Source of the DNA: Echria macrotheca
Lineage: Eukaryota > Ascomycota > Sordariomycetes > Sordariales > Schizotheciaceae
DNA: 64,000 nt
Reading direction: 5' to 3'
Assembly: GCA_030411725.1 (NCBI GenBank)
Contig: MU839833.1
Location: forward strand, 248,001 to 312,000
Shown: one piece after another, positions 9,822 to 20,443 of the stretch
Layout of the letters: every line of letters begins with the position of its first letter
How positions within the stretch are numbered: position 1 is the first letter of the stretch
Notes under the pieces: generated by a model
Database searches by the model: none
What the model was told of the DNA's origin: nothing
Seen by the model: the letters and a program-made list of their open reading frames with translations, nothing else
Position numbers and translations under genes: made by a program

Positions 9822-11141
9822 CTAGCTACGACCTGTCAACAGCTTCCAAACCGACACCTTGTTCCACCCGTCTGGGGCATCCTGTGATGACTCCTGCCTG
9901 CTCCTGACCCACTCTTCGAACGTCTGCAGCTTACAAACCGACTGACCCAGCCGCACTTCTTCCTCGTAGCCTTCGAACAAACCGTCTCTTCGAGCGTTCT
10001 GGTGTCTTTCGAGATCCTCAAGACTAGTTGTGTCAGCACGCCATCACACAAAGTCAGGGGTGGAGCATACACCACTCGAGCGTCAGCATTGAGCCACAGG
10101 AGAAGTCGGCCAACAAAGAGCGGAATCCGTGACATTGTCGTGCCTGTAGCTCTCTGGTATGACTCTGCGATTTCGATAGGGGTGACAGCTTCGGAGGTAA
10201 GGCCAATAGTCTTGTGGATATACGGTTCAGGGTTCTGGATTTTGTCAGTTACATTCAATGGTCTGCTTTGAAAGGCACAGACGGCGAAGACGCGGGCTGC
10301 TACTCGTCCAATATCCTCGGATGCCTGTAGGAAAGTCAGCCGTGTTTGGGTTACAAGGTAGGACGTGGCATAAATCGTACAATCAGTGCAATCGTAGTAT
10401 CCTTCCTCAGCCCCGCCTGGAACAACGTTACGGCGATAGACCCAACGAGCCCGTCAAAGTTCTCCATGAAGAAGCCGGGCTGTAGGATACTTTGACTCTA
10501 GTATCAGCTAGACGCATACACTAGAAAAGAGACTGGAAAACTCACACCCAATTTAAACCCCTCTCGCCGAGAGTCTTACAATGCTTCTCAACATCCCGCT
10601 TCATTAACCGTGAGTACTCGACTGTCTGGTCACCTGGATCCGGCTGCAGCGCACTCGAGTAGATAAACACCTGCACGTGAAATTCCAGCCCAAGGTCGGC
10701 CAGCATCTGTCTCATTGTCAGCACCCTCCCTCGCAAATCCAACGAAAAGAAACCAAAAAGAAGACCCACGATCCCCTGATCCCGCTCCGACTCATCTTTA
10801 GTCCCCAAGCCGGGAAACGCAATCGCCACATACACCCCCCACAGCCCATCTCCTCCTTCCTCACCCGCGGCCGCCGTCTGAAAGACGCCGCGCATGCTTT
10901 CCTGTCCGCTGCCGAGATCGCCCTCGACGAGGTGCATCCTACCCGTTGCGTGGTGCTTGGCCGCATACTCTAGTAATTGCTGCGCCGGGCGGCCGTTTGC
11001 ATTCCGGGTGAGCGCGTAGACGTGCCATTCTTCTTGCCCGGATGGGGGTGGCAGGACCAAGAGGTTGCGGACGAGAGCCCCGCCTTGTTTGCCTGTTGCG
11101 CCTATTACCAGGATGTTGCGTCTCTTGTTGGACCTGTCCAT
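9822..11141 (-). CDS. NmrA-like NAD(P)-binding (atypical SDR) protein
   Basis: Five exons (11141-10770, 10706-10548, 10497-10381, 10324-10071, 10023-9822) give 367 aa. The Rossmann start NILVIGATGKQGGALVRNLL is the GxxGxxG dinucleotide site. Later blocks match NmrA-like proteins: VFIYSSA, GLNW followed by ILQPGFFMENFDG, DIGRVAARVF, and the C-terminal PIEIAESYQRATG. NmrA-type proteins sense NAD(P) redox state and act as regulators or reductases; they lack the classical YxxxK active site. Every intron has a CTRAY branch and keeps frame; the 50 bp and 47 bp introns are short. An alternative start 42 bp upstream adds 14 basic residues; I prefer the Met just before the Rossmann fold. Confidence 0.85.
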
Positions 11142-11646
11142 TTCTCCTGTCTTGTGCTTTCTTTTTTGTTTTCTGGTGACCAAGGGTTTAGAATGGGATT
11201 GTCGAGAAACTGTCTAATTTCGATGTAGAGAGATAGAAAATAAGTGATAGAGAGCCGCCAATTGTCAAGGGAATTCTTACGTATCTGGCTACGGAAATAC
11301 CTTGTCCTGCAATTGGAATGAGGGGAAACGGGAACTTTTCCTCATCAGCCCCCGGCGACCTATTAAAGTCCGAACCTTCTTTTACCCCCTGTTGCGTCAG
11401 CGCTGGGGCTGGGTTACACCGAGCGAGGATAGGTCCCTGCCCATGCGGCTCGACTCGCTTCCGCGAGGGAGTGGTCCGGAGCGGACAGAGTTGCGCCCTT
11501 CTGGTCGACCTGCATCTTCCTAGTTTGACCTTGGCGCAGCTGCCATGTACGTCTGGATAAGGGAACCATTCCGAGTTGATTGTGGCGTAAAGTAGCACAA
11601 AGATGTACGGGAGTGGGTGTACTTCAGATAGGTACCTTACTCTAGC
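11142..11646. other. Intergenic region with left copy of a direct repeat
   Basis: Upstream region of the NmrA-like gene and 3' flank of the membrane-protein gene. It contains the left member (11564-11622) of a direct repeat whose partner lies at 15687-15737. Confidence 0.5.
11564..11622 (+). repeat. Left direct repeat bracketing a two-gene module
   Basis: AACCATTCCGAGTTGATTGTGG, then GATGTACGGGAGTGGGTGTAC. The same two blocks recur with few changes at 15687-15737 in the same orientation. Between the copies lie exactly two divergent genes. Confidence 0.6.
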
Positions 11647-12750
11647 TCAACATGCGCATCCGCTTTGTTGGTCTAAGGCTTTGATCGCGACAACCAGTTG
11701 TGCAGCGCCCACAGCAAAACCGAGAAACCCAAAGAGCGCAGCCAAAAAGACTCCAACAATGGCAATTGTCAGGGCGTTCCTCTCTGACGTGTGTCGTTCC
11801 ATCCAAGATATGACCTTGTTCGCCGGAGGCGGCTTGGAGATGATAGTGTCTAGCTGCTTCAAACGATGTCCCCAAAAGATGTAGTCAAAGTGTTCAGGAA
11901 TCTCCCTAATGACACCGTCGTCGATGATAAACTGTGGATCAAACCCGGACTTTTGAACCAGGGAGGCGGCAAATTTGGCCGATTTGGTATCCGTTGAAAC
12001 GGGAAACAGGATATGGTAGATAGAGAGGAGAGTCTCCAGCAGTAAGCGTGGTGGCAGCGTTCCGTGCTTCACGCTGTTCTCAAAGTCTTCATCCAGTGAA
12101 AGATTTGCGGAATGCTGAAGATGGGTCTTGAGCCATGTCGTTTGGTGGAAGATCTTGAGCGAACGGCTGTGCGGATCATACATGAGATGCTGCACCAGGT
12201 CGTTGGTGGGAACGAACCGCAAGCCGTAGCGTTTCTTGAGTTTCCAACCTTTGAGGGCTTTCCCTCGTCCCATGATATGGGCTGACCAGGCTCTGTTCGG
12301 CTTTTTGGACGCCACGAACGTGCTGCGCAAAAAGTCGAGGAAAGGCTGTGATGGCTTCCATTTGACTGGAAAACCGTCTGAGAGACGATATCCTTCTGCA
12401 TAGTCGTCCTTCGAAGAGCAATCGATCAAAAATGAGACCCTCGCAGCGATGCGTGTGGCGCGCTCCCGATCAGGTTGCGATGCATGAGGGAAAGCGAGCA
12501 TCTCAAATTCGGCTCTCTTCAGAGCTGGACGATTGCGCAAGACTGTGGCCAAATCGAGTAGGTGCTGGTGAGATTGGAGGGCAGGAGCGTCTATGGCGAG
12601 GACGCCGTCATTGGTCTTGCTCGAGCAGGTTGCGTTGTAGAAAGTAAGGAAGCCATCGAACGAATAATAGCTTGGAGTGGATGGGGAGACATGACAGAGC
12701 GCCTCGACGATGGCTTTGCGCTCATCGCCGTTAGGTCGCTTCAGTGCCAT
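11647..12750 (-). CDS. Uncharacterised fungal protein with C-terminal transmembrane segment
   Basis: A single exon codes for 367 aa. I do not know its function. The body is soluble and mixed alpha/beta in composition; it contains LPPRLLLETLLSIYHILFPVS (about 235-255), a block I recall from a family of uncharacterised fungal proteins. Near the end comes a strongly hydrophobic glycine/alanine-rich stretch (~320-350), then a short cytosolic-like tail with CxC. This tail-anchored layout suggests a membrane-bound protein with its bulk in the cytosol. It is transcribed away from the trypsin-like gene; start codons lie 287 bp apart, so the two may share a promoter. Start chosen at the first Met of the frame (MALKRPNGDERK). 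Confidence 0.75.
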   Translation of the reverse strand: MALKRPNGDERKAIVEALCHVSPSTPSYYSFDGFLTFYNATCSSKTNDGVLAIDAPALQSHQHLLDLATVLRNRPALKRAEFEMLAFPHASQPDRERATRIAARVSFLIDCSSKDDYAEGYRLSDGFPVKWKPSQPFLDFLRSTFVASKKPNRAWSAHIMGRGKALKGWKLKKRYGLRFVPTNDLVQHLMYDPHSRSLKIFHQTTWLKTHLQHSANLSLDEDFENSVKHGTLPPRLLLETLLSIYHILFPVSTDTKSAKFAASLVQKSGFDPQFIIDDGVIREIPEHFDYIFWGHRLKQLDTIISKPPPANKVISWMERHTSERNALTIAIVGVFLAALFGFLGFAVGAAQLVVAIKALDQQSGCAC

Positions 12751-13037
12751 GGTTGACGGATGGCATCTGGCAAGGGAAGGCGTAATGGCAACGGAATTTG
12801 AGAGATTTTATTTAGCAAGTTCTAGGCACCAGCACTGACCCGCGCCTTCACCTCCCGGTCGGCCAATGGGCTCTCATCAGGCTCCCGCCCGGGCGCTTCT
12901 GCTTCAGCTGTCTTTTCAGCTCGCAATGACCGACCCCGCTTTCCAACTTCACATTGCGGACCACACAGCATGAAGCGGCGTTCTACCTTCCAAGCCAACC
13001 GCACTGCGACAGAAAGCCCCGCCTCGGCAACAACGTT

Positions 13038-15506
13038 ATGGCTTTGGCAAAGGGCAAAGGCGCGAGTGTTGAGGTAGCAGCAAGGACGGAAACTCCTCTG
13101 CGCAGGTACGTTGGACTACTGCTCGCCGTGCTCGGTGGTTTCCAAATCCACTGTGAAGGGTATGCCGATAGGAGACTGACAGCGTACGGCGAGCAGTCTG
13201 AGCAGTGATTTGTTTCTTGTTGCCAAGAAGCCTACTTTGTCTGATACTTCAGCTGACACCGACACTTCGGCGCCGACCACGATGACTTCTGCCTGCTCCT
13301 CCGAGCCCTGCCCGCCCACTTCTTCCGAGTTCGCGTCCGAGTCAATCGCCACAGAGAGACAGGTGACAGTCGCGGACGATTATGCAAACTCCAGGCCGAT
13401 CCCAGACCATAAAAAAGGAGCTCGTGTGTTCCCAGATGCTGGAAACTCTATCTCCAGGGAGCACCGCGAGCGTTTTCCCGTCATCCAAGAGCTGTTCCGG
13501 AGGAACATACAGCAGACACCGAAACTGTGCGACTCTATGGAGTCAATCACCTATGAACTCCGCATTTGTGGTCTCAGCAAAGCCGACGCATCTCCGTCAA
13601 TTCTCGTCTTCTGCCCTGTCAAGTTACGGAAGCGTCTCAAATCACTCCTCTCAAAGGACCGACTAAAAACGCAATACTGCCCTGAAAGAGACGAAGTGAG
13701 ACATCTTCCACGGTTCAACCTGTACTTCTGGGCCCAGACTATGGAACTGCTTTGGACCGCAGTTGTGAAATACGGGGAATTATTGGGACACAGTGACTCG
13801 CCCTACTCAAATCCCGTCATCCCAGAAACGCTCTGCGGCACCCAGGTGGTCTTTGACCATGACGAACATCGCTGCTCAACCCTGGCCTGCACCCTTTTCA
13901 TTAATGGCATTGGTTATGGGTTGACAACAGCGCATGTTCTACCGCCCGAAGCACTAGAGTCCAAGGAGGATACGAGGGAAAACACTGAGCAGGTCGTCGA
14001 AGACGGCGACACCGAAGACGAATCAGAAGATGAGTATGCCATCCCGGCGGATGACAGCTTGGGTGATAGTTTGAGCCATCCCGTCCACTGCGGCGACATT
14101 TCCAGCAGATCGGGACATGACGACAGCCATGAGGCAACACTGCTTCCGGGGACCATAAAATGCCGGGTTCATCTGCCACCGTCCACTGCAGACTGGCAGG
14201 CGAAGTACGCGAACCTCGACTGGGCGTTACTGGAAATATGGAACCCGAGCTTCTGGTGTCCAAACACCTACACCCACCCCGACTCGGGGGTGCCCGTCCG
14301 GATTTCTGGCACAGCATCAGAGATAGCGGCTGACCGAGCCGTTCATATTATTACCTCCGGAGGACCTCCTAAGACTGGGCTACTCCGTTCCATCCCAGCA
14401 TACTCCTCTGGTAACAAGAAGTCAAGGTCGGCAAAGCTATGGACAGTGACAGTCTTGGGGGGTCGTGAAAAGAGTGAGTTAAGCCTTTATTTGCCCTGCA
14501 GACAAGGGCAAGCCTGGCTAACGAAGGAATTTCAGCCCTCGAAAGAGGAAGCTCTGGCTCATTAGTTGTCGACGCTGCCACCAGCGAAATGTACGGCCAA
14601 GTCATTGCAAGGAGCCCCCTCGGGGATCTCTACATTGTCTCCTTACCCGATATCATCGAGCAAATCCAGAAAGCATTTACTACCACCGCAACGGTTGAGC
14701 TCGATGCCGAAGTTGCCATAAAGGGATTCGAGAAGGCCTCTGCAACACAGTCCATCATCTCACCTGTAGCGAGCAGTCTATTCAACCTAGAGAGCGCTTG
14801 GGGATTGAGCCACAGAACCCACCTGACAGCGGATACAGAGGTGTCACGCATACCCACCCAGGACTCAGAGTTGAAATTGATCCGAGAGCAATTCGAAAAA
14901 ATAAAGAGCCTGGAGGAGGAGAATGCCAAGCTAAAACGGGACTTGGATGACAGCAAATCGCAGCAGGGGAGCCAACGGGTGATCATCGAGCAGGGGGCGC
15001 TAGAGAGGGAAAAACTCCAACGGGATTTGGACGAGGAGAAACAAGCACGGGAGAAGCAGACAGGCCTCCTTGAGATGCTTGAACAGGATATGGCGTTCCT
15101 GAAAGACAAAGAGATCGACATCGATGCGCAAAAGCATTGGGATTTGAGAAGAACGATATTCAGACTGGAGGCAGAAGGAGAGACTTTAAAGGCCAGGATA
15201 CGCGAGCTCGTGCGTCAAATAAGGGAGGCCACAGACGATCGCGTCTTCTCTTTGAGAGAGGAAGTCAGCGAATGGAGGCGTCGGTACGAAGACACGGAGC
15301 GCCGTCTCCGTAGATTGCGCGAGAACCTGGACGACCACATCGAAGCCAACCAAAGGCTGACAAGAGAGAATGAGATACTGCGCCGGAACTCGACACCAAA
15401 GCGAGGCATCAGCGCCGGCGCTAGTCGGACCCCGGACCGTACGAGAGACGGAGTGCTGCCCGAAAGACCAATGCAACGCAGAACGGTTGAGGATGATTTT
15501 CTTTAA
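13038..15506 (+). CDS. Trypsin-like serine-protease-fold protein with long C-terminal coiled coil
   Basis: Three exons (13038-13105, 13206-14473, 14536-15506) give 768 aa. A disordered Ser/Thr-rich N-terminus leads to a chymotrypsin-like domain: GLTTAHVL (His266), LDWALLEI (Asp361), and RGSSGSLVVD (Ser452) after the second intron, in the right order for a catalytic triad. An acidic insert (DTEDESEDEY) sits between His and Asp. From about residue 560 to 745 the chain is a charged heptad-like coiled coil (SLEEENAKLKRDLDDSKS, then long Glu/Lys/Arg stretches). Such trypsin-like domains occur in fungi alone and as effector modules of NLR-type proteins; that role here is inference. Exon 1 rests on a perfect CAG|GTACGT donor and matching phase; otherwise translation could start at 13282. 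It is paired divergently with the membrane protein at 11647-12750. Confidence 0.8.
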
Positions 15507-15906
15507 TTTCTTCTCATGGACCACATGAGAGAAGACGAAGTGAACGGTTGCGCAGAAGGCGGCCCGTCTAGACCTAGCCAGAGGTCTCCCTTTTTCATGG
15601 GCCTTCTTCGTGTGACGTGTCGGCCCGCTGACGAGGCCTGCAGGTCGTCAAAATAGGAACTTTGACGATGGCTTCAAACATAGAGAAACCATTCCGAGTT
15701 GGTTGTGGGACAAGTGGATGTATGAGAGTGGGTATACCCGTCAGAGGTTTGAGATCTCGAGCGTGTCATCGGCGATGGGAACATACCCAGAGGTTGTGAC
15801 GAGTCCCAAACACAAGGTAGACAGCACCCTCAACCAAGACAGCCGCTCAGACAGTGGGGTTTTATTTCAATATATTTCCTTGGTTTACCGTTGATCTTCC
15901 ACCACC
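15507..15906. other. Intergenic region with right copy of direct repeat
   Basis: Convergent 3' flanks of the protease-like gene (+) and the DLH/SnoaL gene (-). It holds the right member of the direct repeat (15687-15737). Confidence 0.5.
15687..15737 (+). repeat. Right direct repeat bracketing a two-gene module
   Basis: AACCATTCCGAGTTGGTTGTGG, then GATGTATGAGAGTGGGTATAC. The first block differs from the copy at 11564 by one base in 22 and the second by three. Confidence 0.6.
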
Positions 15907-17182
15907 TTACTCGGCGACCTCCCTCAGCTTGAAGCCCAGCATCTCGTTCGACTCGACCGAGTTCTCATCAATCAGCTTCTTGGCCGTCTCCTCACCCATG
16001 ACCGGCACCCGGTACTCAAACTTCTTGCCCGTGGCCGGGATACCCGGAAGCCTGTCACTGTCAAACACACGGCCCCCTTTTGAAGAGACAAAACTTACAT
16101 CCACCCGATAACCTTGTCGTGCGTGCACGAAAACACAAACTCGTCAATGATCCGGTCGACACCAATGGTCCGACTGACCAGCTCCATGGCCGAGTCGGCC
16201 GGGTTGCTAAAGATGAAGTGGTCGCGATAGAAGCCGGTCAGGAACTCGCGGCCGACGCCGCCGGTGACCGTCGGGATGTTGTTGACGTAGGGCTGCTGCA
16301 CCATGGTGGCCATGGTGCGCTCGACGCTGCGGTCGGCGAACTCGTACATGGTGTGCTCTTCCCAGATGGCCTCGAGGTCGAAGTAGGGGCCGCCGAGGAT
16401 GGGCTTGAGGAAGACGAGGGTTCTGGTGTGGGCTGGATGTCTTTTTGTTAGGATTTGAAGTTGAGAGGGAGGGGGGAGAAGAGATGGAGGAAATCAGAGG
16501 TTCAAAGAGGAGGAGAAAGGAGGACATACCGACGGATGCAGGTCCAGACCGGAAATCAGCGTGCGCCGGGACGAGAAAGTACGCGCCCGCTCCGGGGTAG
16601 GCATGCGCCTTGACCGGTGACTGGGAGGCGTCGGCAGTGCCCGGAAGATGCGCCAAGGCCGGGAACCCTGGCGCGGACGGGGGTGCCCCGCCGTAAAACA
16701 CGCCGGCCGCGATCTCCGGGCGGGACTGCAGCGCCGACAAGAGCGTCGCGTCGACCGAAGACTTGATCACTAGATGGAAAACGTAAGCCAGATATTCTGC
16801 TGACTGTTGACTCTCTTCTTTGAGATTTTAGGATAAGGGAGGTAAGTGTGGACATACCGACGACAGCAACCTTATCGGCCGATTCGCACTCGGGCAGCTT
16901 CTTGAGCTCGGCCAGGGCGACGGCCAACTGCTCCGACAGGCCGGATGCATCGTCGCCGACGGTGATCTGGGCCACGGCGAAGCTCTCCTCGGCCCACTTC
17001 TGCAGCGGCGGCGGGTCGAGCGACTTTTCGTGGCTGCTCAGGTCTAGGTCCGACGATACGACGAGGAGCAGGCCCGGGCCGGTGCCCCGCCGCGATAGCG
17101 GGGGGTGGATGGTAATGTCAGCGGTGACGGACACGGGCGTCGCGCTCGGCAGCGGCGGGATCGGGTCTGAGCTGGTCGCCAT
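15907..17182 (-). CDS. Dienelactone-hydrolase/SnoaL-like fusion protein, internally shortened
   Basis: Four exons (17182-16858, 16769-16530, 16432-16099, 16051-15907) give 347 aa. The N-terminal part resembles fungal dienelactone-hydrolase-like proteins (VFYGG, AHAYPGAGAYFLVPAH), but after splicing I see no G-x-C/S-x-G nucleophile elbow. The C-terminal part is the SnoaL-like domain usual in this fusion (EEHTMYEFADRSVERTMATMV, YVNNIPTVTGGVGREFL, RTIGVDRIIDEFVF). From memory of relatives, about 50-55 residues are missing after WMLPGIPATGK: the usual block with RGDRLYHEHI and DQATVL is absent and the chain jumps to KFEYRVPVMGEETAKKL, the normal C-terminus. Frame is kept, so the gene may still be made. 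Enzymatic activity is doubtful. Confidence 0.75.
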
Positions 17183-18042
17183 TGTCTCTGATTTTTTTTG
17201 TTTTGCTCTTGTTCGAATTGCAGCTGCGGTATAAGGTAAAGTGTTGAGGTTCAGTGATCAGAAGTTAAACCTTCGTCCCTTGAGTAGAGGTATTTAACAT
17301 TTCGGTGGAAGCGGGGTCCGCCACGGGTGATAACGGTCGAAAGTCAGTCCCAAGATCCTCTATAGGGTCCACCTGCGCTCCTCAATCCTTTTGCAACTAA
17401 AAAGAGTAGGCATCGTAGTAGGTGACCTATCACGGGTCCGTCCCTGGATCGGGTATACAATCCACCGCCATCCATTTGCTCCTAGAGGCTGTTTCGGACC
17501 TCATCCTCGGATTAATAGTGGCAAATGGCTTAATAATAGGCTTGGCAACTGCCTCAGTATATGCAGCTACAGTGAGCTCGGTCTGTTTGGGAACGGCGGG
17601 GGATCATCCCTCATAGCGGCACTGCGATCCTCCTATAATCCATCTCATGTTGTTTTACAAACTTGTGTGTCTGAGACTCGTTACTTTCTTCCGCCCAGGA
17701 CTATTGAAATACCTAGTTTGATATGGTTCTTGGCAACATTCACTTTGTATACTTGCCAGGTACCTAGGTACCTACCAAGGTTTACGGATGGGGATCTCCT
17801 ATCCGAGAAAAACTCATCAAGTACAAATAACCAGGAAACACTTCGACTGGGGATGTGCACAACTTGAGGGCAAGATAAACGTAGAAGATTTATTTATTGC
17901 GATAGCCCGAAGACAAGTAAATCCACTCGTCTCGACCCAAAGAGTGTGTCTTGTAAACTGTTTGAGCTCAGACCATATTTCGCCTCGGTCCATCTTTTTC
18001 AGTCCAGAATTGGATGACAGACACTGCGAAGCTGTGAAATTG
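17183..18042. other. Intergenic region
   Basis: Upstream region of the DLH/SnoaL gene and 3' flank of the repeat-precursor gene. Contains an ACCTAGGTACCTACC stretch near 17760-17777. No coding family was recognised. Confidence 0.5.
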
Positions 18043-18806
18043 TTACTCGTCCTTCGGGGCGGCAGCCTCACGCTTGCCAACGAGATACTTGGACGTGAGC
18101 AGACTGTCCGGCTACCGAGTTGTTAGCTGACCTCCAAAGCTTCCCTCACTGGTGGATAATGCGGCTTTACCTGGACCTCGACATCCCTCTTGCCGACGAG
18201 ATACTTCGAAGTGAGAAGATCCTCCGCCTGAGAGATTGTTAGTTACCCCTGCAGACTTCACACTGATAATAGGTAGGTACTGTCACGTACATGAACTTCG
18301 CGGTCCTCGACGGCTCTTCCCACCAAGTACTTGGACACAAGGAGCGAGTCCGGCTTGGGGGTTCCAAGTTAGCATCTGTCCCAAGCAAAGTATTAGGCGT
18401 TATCACCAACCTCGACATCCCTCTCCTTAACTTTGCCAACTAGATACTTGGACACTAGTAGCGAGTCCGGCTGGGAATCATCAGCCGAAGACCTTGGACA
18501 GCTAAAGCCAAATCCGAGATGAGGAAAAACTGACAACTGCATCACGGCCAACCAAGTACTTTGACTGGAGAAGCGAGTCGGGCTAGAGGATCTAGGTCAG
18601 CCTTTTTCCTTTTTGCCTTTTTTTTTTTTAATTTCTTTTTTAATTCGTAGGTAGGAGTGGACAGGAGGTTTCAAACTCTGACAAGTTCAAGTATCTTGAC
18701 TTACCTCAACATCCCGAGCATCCAATTCGGCTGGCACTGATAGCGGAACCGGCGATCCAAGAACCAGCTAGCAGCCGATAATGAAAAAAAGGGTGGTTGT
18801 CTTCAT
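18043..18806 (-). CDS. Ustiloxin/dikaritin-type RiPP precursor, five YLVG repeat exons; TAG in signal-peptide region
   Basis: Six exons on the minus strand: 18806-18705, 18582-18538, 18470-18411, 18353-18291, 18227-18171, 18111-18043. Exon 1 codes for a secretory leader ending in RDVE. Each of exons 2-6 (15, 20, 21, 19 and 22 residues) carries one unit of the form PDSLLxSKYLVG followed by K or R; exon 5 begins AED instead. All five introns are phase 0 with GCTGAC, GCTAAC or ACTAAC-like branches. Units 4 and 5 end in KR, a Kex2 site; the other three have degenerate basic sites. Repeated short cores with Tyr first and Gly last, flanked by basic residues in a secreted precursor, are the hallmark of dikaritins such as ustiloxin. 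Codon 13 (18770-18768) is TAG, so as written the leader is interrupted: nonsense mutation, sequencing error or misread start. The family call is inference, supported by the divergent UstYa gene. Confidence 0.72.
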
Positions 18807-20443
18807 TTTGGAATCGTAGTTTAAGGCGGAGCGCTTTGTACTGTTGGTTGAGTTAGGCACTGACGGTGCTGGCTTGGCGACATTAACATCTCCGACGAGC
18901 AATATCCCCCGTACTTATATCCTTTCACCCCTTTTACCCTCGTTTCTATGACTTCAAGTCATTTGAATCGACCTTAACTGGTTTGGGGAGGTAAGTTGAT
19001 GGTTGCATAACACAATACAGCTGCCCGACTTGTCTTGACAACTCGGTTGCCAGAGCTTTGCCCGTCACCATCATGGTCGAAACCCCCCACGCGGTAACGC
19101 CGTCTTTCTGGTTTTTTCGCGCAGTATGATACTCGAGCTAGGCTGAAGAAAGAAGCTCTATCTCCCACGGTTGAGACAGAAGCGAGGTGCGCAAAAAGAG
19201 AGATCAGAACCTTTCGGCAACGACTTTGTAGCCTCCTATGGGTAGACGTTATCTACATCAGGAAGGAGGACAACCCGTCTAGGAGTACGGGCAGAGACGG
19301 GTGGAGTGCATGTACATAGAGCTGTCCTGGAGCTGATCTCAATGCTACCAGGTAAACACGCTATTGATGTGCGCTTACGCTCTCAGATAAGGCTGCCACC
19401 TACCTACCTATTTATCTCAGGACTTAACTACCTACCGTTGGTGCGATCCTCGGATTGGAAATATCAATTTCACCCGTCAGCTTCTGGAGTCTACCGTGAT
19501 AACCAACTACCGAGACAACGGGATGACTTCGATGACCTGAGTTCATGACAACATTGGCTACCTAGTCACATAAATCGCCTGTTAGCCCAGCTGCCGGCCC
19601 CCACGCTTACCTCGAGTCAGCCTGCAGATATCTTACCAAGATCACCTAGGTAATGATGTGGTAGCTAAGCGGGTCAGAAAACTCGCCCAAAAGATTTAGC
19701 GCCCCCCAGTTTACTGATGGGTTGGGCCGTTTCGTTCCGTTGCGCGATCGAGATTCGCAGTCATGATCTGCCTATCCTTACGCCAGTTACCTAGAAGAGC
19801 CTGTCGAAATTTCCGACCGTCCTCCACGTAGCAATTATTCTACCTACCTACCTCCCTTAGGTACCTATCAATTCCAGACAAGTGTTTTTGGGACACCACC
19901 TGCAAGGCCCTGAAGAAGTATGCTTGATTACATGTACCCACCTATGCCTACCCTGCTAGTCTACCACTTAAGGTATCTGCTGTCAATGCAGCTGAGATGC
20001 AAAGGCCCCTGCAGTCTTGACCTAGATACGGGCATGAAGTCAATATTTCTATACGTCGTTGCATATCAACTGGTCTTGGCACATGCATATCTCGAGACAT
20101 AAACTCTTGCCAGTGGGCAGAGGCTGTCGCAGAATCTGGAAGAGTTTGCGACACCAGATCCTGCAGCTGTAAGTTATCGTGGCAAACTGGCCACTGCCCC
20201 CACGGCTCTTTCCAGGGACCTTCCCAAACGGTCATCATAGCGAAGTCGGCGTGCTGACCGGTTGCGGCCTGATTTTACAAGTTCGCCGCAGCAGGTTCGT
20301 CGTGGAACAGAAAAGAAAACGCCGGTGAAGCTGCAATATGGGTGCTATCAAGTCGTTTCTTCTCTTGCCGTCCCTTGGGAGCCCAACCTGGTCAGCCTTT
20401 ATCAAACTGTCGTCAAGCTCTTTTCTCACGCTCCAGTATCCGA
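18807..20443. promoter_or_regulatory. Shared head-to-head upstream region of precursor and UstYa genes
   Basis: A 1.6 kb gene-free interval separates the two divergent starts. It contains a TATA-like site for the precursor and several CTACCTACC/GGTACCT stretches (about 19391-19435 and 19848-19870). Minus-strand frames at 19948-20238 and 20235-20429 show no family features. Confidence 0.5.
18913..18920 (-). promoter_or_regulatory. TATA-like box of the repeat-precursor gene
   Basis: On the minus strand ATATAAGT lies about 110 bp upstream of the precursor start codon, a plausible core-promoter distance for an abundant secreted-peptide gene. Confidence 0.4.
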
